Source of the DNA: Paenibacillus sabuli
GTDB lineage: Bacteria; Bacillota; Bacilli; Paenibacillales; Paenibacillaceae
NCBI RefSeq assembly: GCF_014705605.1
Contig: NZ_JACXIZ010000020.1
Span: 62,001 to 126,000, forward strand
Reading direction: 5' to 3'
DNA length: 64,000 bases
Shown: piece by piece, positions 60,314 to 64,000 of the stretch
How positions within the stretch are numbered: the stretch's first letter is position 1
Layout of the letters: each line of letters starts with the position of its first letter
Notes under the pieces: generated by a model
What the model was told of the DNA's origin: nothing
Database searches by the model: none
What the model saw: only the letters and a program-made list of their open reading frames with translations
Translations under genes and position numbers: made by a program

Positions 60314-61387
60314 ATGAATGATCCGCATTACGTGCGCCTCTTGATGGATATCGGCTCCGCCGAGCATACGAGCGTACTGCGCACCCTGCGTGATCAGATT
60401 CACGAGCGGATGGAAGCGATGCTTCCCTCCCTCCCTGTCGAACAGTTCTACAAACAATTGAACGAGGCGCATGACGCGCTGGTAAGGCGCGTCATTCGTC
60501 TGGCGGAAGCAGAGACGGCACGGTTGGGGATGGGTTCTCCCCCCGTGCCGTATGCTTATTTGCTGTTCGGTAGCGGTGGGCGGAAGGAGCAGACCCTGTC
60601 AAGCGATCAGGATAGCGGAATCGTCTATGAGGATCCGGTGCCGGGGGCAGATCGGGCAGCGATCGAACAGTATTACCAATTCCTGTCGGGGATGGTGGTT
60701 GAAAAGCTGCAGGAGGTCGGCTACCCGCCTTGTGAAGGGAACGTGCTGAGCTCGAATCCGCAATGGTGCATGGCGATCGGTAATTGGCAAAACCAGATGG
60801 ACGGCTGGCTGGAAGACCCCGAATTCGAGGTGGTGCGCTATCTGCTCATTATCGCGGACGGGCGGGTCGTCGCGGGGGACGAGCGCTTGCTCGAGAGGAT
60901 CAAGACACGATTCATGTCCGATCTGCTCAACAAGCCGCTGATCGCGAGACGCATGCTGGAAAATACAATGCGGCACAAGGTGCTGCTCGGCGTTTTCGGT
61001 CAATTGCTCAAGGAGCAATACGGCGAAGAGAGCGGGAGCGTGGATATCAAGTACGGGGCCTATATTCCGATGGTCAACGCCATTCGGCTGCTGGCCTTGC
61101 AAAATGCCATCTCGGAAACCTCGACGCTGGAACGCATTGAAGCTTTGTATGAGCGCAAGGCAATCGGGGGCAGCGAAAGGGCCGTATATCGGGATACATT
61201 CCGACTCTTTCTCCAGTTTCGTCTGATGACGATGGAACTGATGGAGGACGGCATGTACACGAGCAACGGCAAGCTGGCTGGACGGAAGCTGACCAAAGAG
61301 ACAAAGGAGCAATTGAAAGGCGGACTAAGAATAGGGCGCAAGCTGCAAAAGCATGTAGAGAAGCAGACGTTGCGCAAGTTCAGGTAA
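60314..61387 (+). CDS. GlnD-like nucleotidyltransferase (DUF294)
   Basis: 357 residues, ATG start after GAGGGGAGAG. The nucleotidyltransferase block AYLLFGSGGRKEQTLSSDQDSGIVYED (GS-x10-D-x-D, near residue 76) and the following DUF294_C part (AIGNWQNQMDGWL, NAIRLLALQNAI) are those of PII-uridylyltransferase relatives; there is no HD or ACT domain as in full GlnD. It may uridylylate or adenylylate a signal protein. The gene lies 31 bases after amtB and 23 bases before an exonuclease. Confidence 0.88.
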   Translation: MNDPHYVRLLMDIGSAEHTSVLRTLRDQIHERMEAMLPSLPVEQFYKQLNEAHDALVRRVIRLAEAETARLGMGSPPVPYAYLLFGSGGRKEQTLSSDQDSGIVYEDPVPGADRAAIEQYYQFLSGMVVEKLQEVGYPPCEGNVLSSNPQWCMAIGNWQNQMDGWLEDPEFEVVRYLLIIADGRVVAGDERLLERIKTRFMSDLLNKPLIARRMLENTMRHKVLLGVFGQLLKEQYGEESGSVDIKYGAYIPMVNAIRLLALQNAISETSTLERIEALYERKAIGGSERAVYRDTFRLFLQFRLMTMELMEDGMYTSNGKLAGRKLTKETKEQLKGGLRIGRKLQKHVEKQTLRKFR

Positions 61388-61410
61388 TGCAAGTCGGAGG
61401 CGAATCGAGA

Positions 61411-62148
61411 ATGAAACAGCAAAAAGGCGTTGGCCGAATGTGGAACTTGTACAAGATGGGCGGCATTACGCCGGCGATTGCATCGATGATGGGGGCTCAG
61501 AATGCGCAGCAAATGGCCTTTATCCGCTCGATGAACAAAGAGCTCCGCAAATCGTCGGTTTTGGACCAGCCGTTGCGCGAGCTGGAGATGGTCGTATTTG
61601 ATTTGGAGACGACGGGGTTCTATCCGTATAATGGAGACGAAATTTTGTCGGTTGGCGGCATCGTCGTCCGCGGCGAGGAGCCGATCGACGAGAAGCGCAC
61701 CTTCTATAGCTTGGTCAATCCCCGAAGGAAGGTTCCCAAACATATTACGACGCTGACCGGCATTACCAACGAAATGGCCGAAAATGCGCCTGACTTGATG
61801 CAGGTGCTGCATGATTTTTTGGGATTTGTGGAAAAGCGCATCCTGATTGCGCACGGCAGCGGGCACGACAAGCAATTCCTCAATGCCGCGCTCTGGCGAA
61901 CCTCCAAAGTCAATCTGTCGCACCGCGTGCTCGACACGATGATGGTGTGCAAATGGCTGGAGCCCAAGCGCCCGGGCTACGGTCTGGACGAGTTGCTGGA
62001 GAGCTGCGCCATCCCCGTCACCGAACGCCATCATGCCCTGCACGACGCCATCATGACCGCCAAGCTGTGGCAAAACTACCTTCGCCGAATTCTTGCCCGC
62101 AACATTACGACCTTGAGCGATCTCTACGCTTATCTCAGCAAGCACTAA
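61411..62148 (+). CDS. DnaQ-like 3'-5' exonuclease
   Basis: 245 residues from ATG 61411, 10 bases after GGAGG; ATG 61387 overlaps the previous stop without a ribosome binding site. After a 60-residue helical start the DEDDh fold has VVFDLETTGFYPYNGDEIL (catalytic D-x-E) near 62, LTGITNEMAENAP near 120, the second Asp in AHGSGHDKQFL and H-x4-D in HHALHDAIMTAK near 215. It resembles PolC/DnaQ epsilon domains. It is co-directional with the GlnD-like gene, likely in one transcript with amtB. Confidence 0.92.
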   Translation: MKQQKGVGRMWNLYKMGGITPAIASMMGAQNAQQMAFIRSMNKELRKSSVLDQPLRELEMVVFDLETTGFYPYNGDEILSVGGIVVRGEEPIDEKRTFYSLVNPRRKVPKHITTLTGITNEMAENAPDLMQVLHDFLGFVEKRILIAHGSGHDKQFLNAALWRTSKVNLSHRVLDTMMVCKWLEPKRPGYGLDELLESCAIPVTERHHALHDAIMTAKLWQNYLRRILARNITTLSDLYAYLSKH

Positions 62149-62173
62149 AAGGCAGTCGGGCGGCGGTGTCTCT

Positions 62174-62635
62174 TCACCGTGCAACCGCGAACGGGATCGG
62201 CTCGAATGCGTTCGGACCGCGACGATAGACACGGGCCTCAGGCGCCTCGTCTGCCGAGGGACCGATGATCCAGCAGGTTAAGCTGCCGGCTTCCGGCCAG
62301 CCGAGCCAGTCGGCCGTGGAGGGGCGCGGCGCTGCGAGCGGATGCGAATGGTACAGGCCGACCAACTGCCAGCCTTGGCTCCGGATCGCATACGTCTGTC
62401 GGATCCAGTCTTCAGGCGCAAATCGAAAGGCCGTCTGCGGCGTACGGCTGCAATTGCGGACAGGCAGCGCCCGGTCGATCAGACCGGGCGCTTCGCCATG
62501 ACTGCCGCTTGCCGCCAGTAGGCCGCAGGCTTCGTAAGGAAGCGCGGCGCGGCACTGCTCCAGCATGTCTGCATAAGCCGTTGCTGCAATGCGAACGGGT
62601 TCAAGTGCGGCGTTCCATTCGTTGGCGTGACGCAT
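62174..62635 (-). CDS. JAMM/MPN+ metallopeptidase (Mov34 family)
   Basis: 153 residues, ATG start 5 bases after GAGGAG. Zinc-site motif: E35 in YEACGLL, then H96-S-H98 and D109 in LYHSHPLAAPRPSTADW, the complete JAMM set. Bacterial Mec/QbsD-type members cleave C-terminal extensions of ThiS/MoaD-like sulfur carriers. No such carrier or ThiF gene is adjacent. TATAAT-like on the minus strand at 62674-62669 may be its -10. Confidence 0.93.
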   Translation of the reverse strand: MRHANEWNAALEPVRIAATAYADMLEQCRAALPYEACGLLAASGSHGEAPGLIDRALPVRNCSRTPQTAFRFAPEDWIRQTYAIRSQGWQLVGLYHSHPLAAPRPSTADWLGWPEAGSLTCWIIGPSADEAPEARVYRRGPNAFEPIPFAVAR

Positions 62636-62699
62636 CGTTCTCCTCGTTTCCAGTATGGGATGTCATCCATTATAGCGTACCCGCTATTTTGTGCCTACC

Positions 62700-63995
62700 C
62701 TACTGCGGACGCTGCGCGGCGGGCTCGCCTTGCCCGGCCTGCCCGCCCTGAGCGGAAGGACGCACCAGCCAGAATGTAAAGCCAAGCGTGAGGAGCGCGA
62801 GGACGGCGACAGAGGCGAACAACAAACGTTCGGAGCGGCCGGACAACCAGCCGAAAATCGGCGGACCGAAGGCGACGCCGAAAAAACGCAGGCTGCTATA
62901 CAATGATGTAATCATGCCCCGGTGTTGACGATCGACCGAGCCGGTAATGATGGTGTTCAGGCAGGGGAGCAGCAGTCCTGTCCCGATACTGGACAACGTC
63001 AGCAGCACGATCAGCCATGCCATCTGGTTGACGAGCAAGATCGCAGCAGCAAGCGTGATTACGATCATTAGCAGCCCGATATTCATGAAGGCCCGCGAAA
63101 GCGAGGCCTTCTTTTTGAGAATGCGGCCGGTTGTCAGTGAGCTGACGACCAGACCGAGCAGCGGAATAGCCAGCATGCCGCCTTTGGCGACTCCCTCTAT
63201 GCCATAGGGCGGTTTTTCAAGCAAGTCGGACAAATAAAACAAAACGCCGAACAAGATGAACAGCGCAAGCGCGCCGGAAAAAAAGGCCGGCACGAGCCAG
63301 CGCCCCTTCTCCCGGAAAATATGGCCGATTTGGCTCACATATGCGCCTGCGGCAGGCGGCTTTTGCTTTGCCTTGGGCTCGTCAATCATCCAGAGCACCG
63401 CAATAAATGAAAGCGCGCAAAATGCGGGAAAGGCAAAAAACGGCGCATACCAGACGATGAGCGCAAACAGGGAGCCCAGAATCGGGCTCACCACCTTGCC
63501 AAAGCCGTTCGAGGCTTCGATGAGTCCCAGAGCTTCGCTTTCATTACCGTCGCGGTAGAGGTCGCCGACCAGGGCCATGGCAATCGGCGCCGTGCCGGCT
63601 GCGCCCAAGCCTTGAACGGCTCTGGCGGCGATGATCAGCCCGTACGAGCCCCAAAGCGCCCCGAACCCCGCCACGATCCCGGCCAGCCCATACACAGCCA
63701 GCGAGGGCAGAATGATCGCCTTTCGTGTGAAGCGGTCCGACAAATAGCCCGCAAACGGTATGAAAAGTCCGGCCATAACCGAAAATAACGTAATGATCAA
63801 ACTGGATTGAAAGCGGCTGATCGCCAGCCGGCCTTCCATGTCGGGCAATATCGGCACCAGCATGGAATTGCCCAGCACGAGAACCATTGGCACGGTAGCG
63901 AGGGCAATGTAGGTTTTCCATTTCGCTGCTCCGTTCCCTTGATTGCTTGGTTTGGGGGCAGGCTGCGAGGAGGCATTCATTCGGTGATCGACCAA
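62700..63995 (-). CDS. MFS transporter (start near window edge)
   Basis: 431 residues if TTG 63995 is used, 426 from ATG 63980; the window ends 5 bases past the first, so the ribosome binding site is out of view. Twelve membrane helices; GYLSDRFTRKAIILPSLAVYG (loop motif A) near residue 83 and AARAVQGLGAAGTAPIAMALVG near 123 (motif B) point to the drug:H+ antiporter branch. The C-terminus is a Gly/Gln-rich tail. Its promoter is outside the window. Confidence 0.88.
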   Translation of the reverse strand: MVDHRMNASSQPAPKPSNQGNGAAKWKTYIALATVPMVLVLGNSMLVPILPDMEGRLAISRFQSSLIITLFSVMAGLFIPFAGYLSDRFTRKAIILPSLAVYGLAGIVAGFGALWGSYGLIIAARAVQGLGAAGTAPIAMALVGDLYRDGNESEALGLIEASNGFGKVVSPILGSLFALIVWYAPFFAFPAFCALSFIAVLWMIDEPKAKQKPPAAGAYVSQIGHIFREKGRWLVPAFFSGALALFILFGVLFYLSDLLEKPPYGIEGVAKGGMLAIPLLGLVVSSLTTGRILKKKASLSRAFMNIGLLMIVITLAAAILLVNQMAWLIVLLTLSSIGTGLLLPCLNTIITGSVDRQHRGMITSLYSSLRFFGVAFGPPIFGWLSGRSERLLFASVAVLALLTLGFTFWLVRPSAQGGQAGQGEPAAQRPQ

Positions 63996-64000
63996 TTTCC

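Noticed and set aside
1-64000. tRNA, rRNA or insertion sequences
   Set aside because: No cloverleaf with TTC-rich T-arm, no rRNA stretch and no transposase or terminal-repeat pair could be recognised by eye; a tRNAscan and ISfinder search would settle it.

Overview
The window reads as a chromosomal segment of a GC-rich, spore-forming Gram-positive of the Paenibacillaceae (Paenibacillus/Cohnella type). The grounds are strong GGAGG-type ribosome binding sites, several TTG and GTG starts, Rho-independent terminators, and a set of Bacillales genes: hemE-hemH-hemY, YitT, YtxH, YjcZ, YtpB-type terpene synthase, DUF1450, DUF3231, DUF3906, YugP, 6S RNA. No rRNA, tRNA, insertion sequence, integrase or CRISPR array was seen. 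The assignment rests on gene content only; no database search was run.

Layout. 1-12.7 kb is a carbohydrate region: a GH51 arabinofuranosidase, an AraC regulator, then a co-directional run of Gfo/Idh/MocA oxidoreductase, DUF993 aldolase-like protein, two sugar-phosphate-isomerase-fold proteins, a D-2-hydroxyacid dehydrogenase-like protein and a GH78 rhamnosidase. It has no kinase and no transporter, so it looks like a pathway acting on unphosphorylated sugars or keto-sugars. 12.7-19.8 kb is mixed: a two-subunit chromate transporter divergent from an AraC gene, a lone holin-like protein, a hypothetical gene with a LexA-like box, a Dabb protein, a HepT-like DUF86 protein, a SufR-like regulator and YtxH. 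20-25.7 kb has a GH4 glucosidase/galactosidase, a TIR-like/GAF-like two-gene unit, glutamate racemase, an M14 carboxypeptidase, an IscA-like protein without the usual cysteines, and DUF1450.

25.7-35.7 kb holds an RlmL-type rRNA methyltransferase, an O-methyltransferase overlapping an MFS gene tail to tail, the coproporphyrin-branch heme operon (hemE-hemH-hemY), and a CapA-like protein behind an ECF-sigma-like promoter, followed by a GDPD and a DUF92 protein. 35.7-42.1 kb has an RND efflux pump and its TetR repressor, then oligoendopeptidase F. 42.2-54.1 kb has a methyltransferase, a cold-shock protein, a MATE-like protein, the terpene synthase, pfkA, a flavin reductase, a DUF4015 glycosidase-like protein, YitT, a CshA-type DEAD-box helicase, a 31-residue YjcZ protein and a YesL-like protein. 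54.2-64 kb has 6S RNA, DUF1499, thiol peroxidase, rhomboid, a GltC-like LysR, a MerR-YugP pair, an amtB / GlnD-like nucleotidyltransferase / DnaQ-like exonuclease run, a JAMM peptidase and an MFS transporter cut close to the window edge.

Most interesting points: the TIR-GAF-like gene translationally coupled to a 65-residue partner (possible NADase-type defence unit); the non-phosphorylative sugar locus; amtB paired with a GlnD-like protein instead of GlnK; a hypothetical gene under a LexA-like box; a small family of palindromic intergenic repeats; a terminator hairpin that carries the next gene's Shine-Dalgarno; and a possible secreted isoform of PepF.
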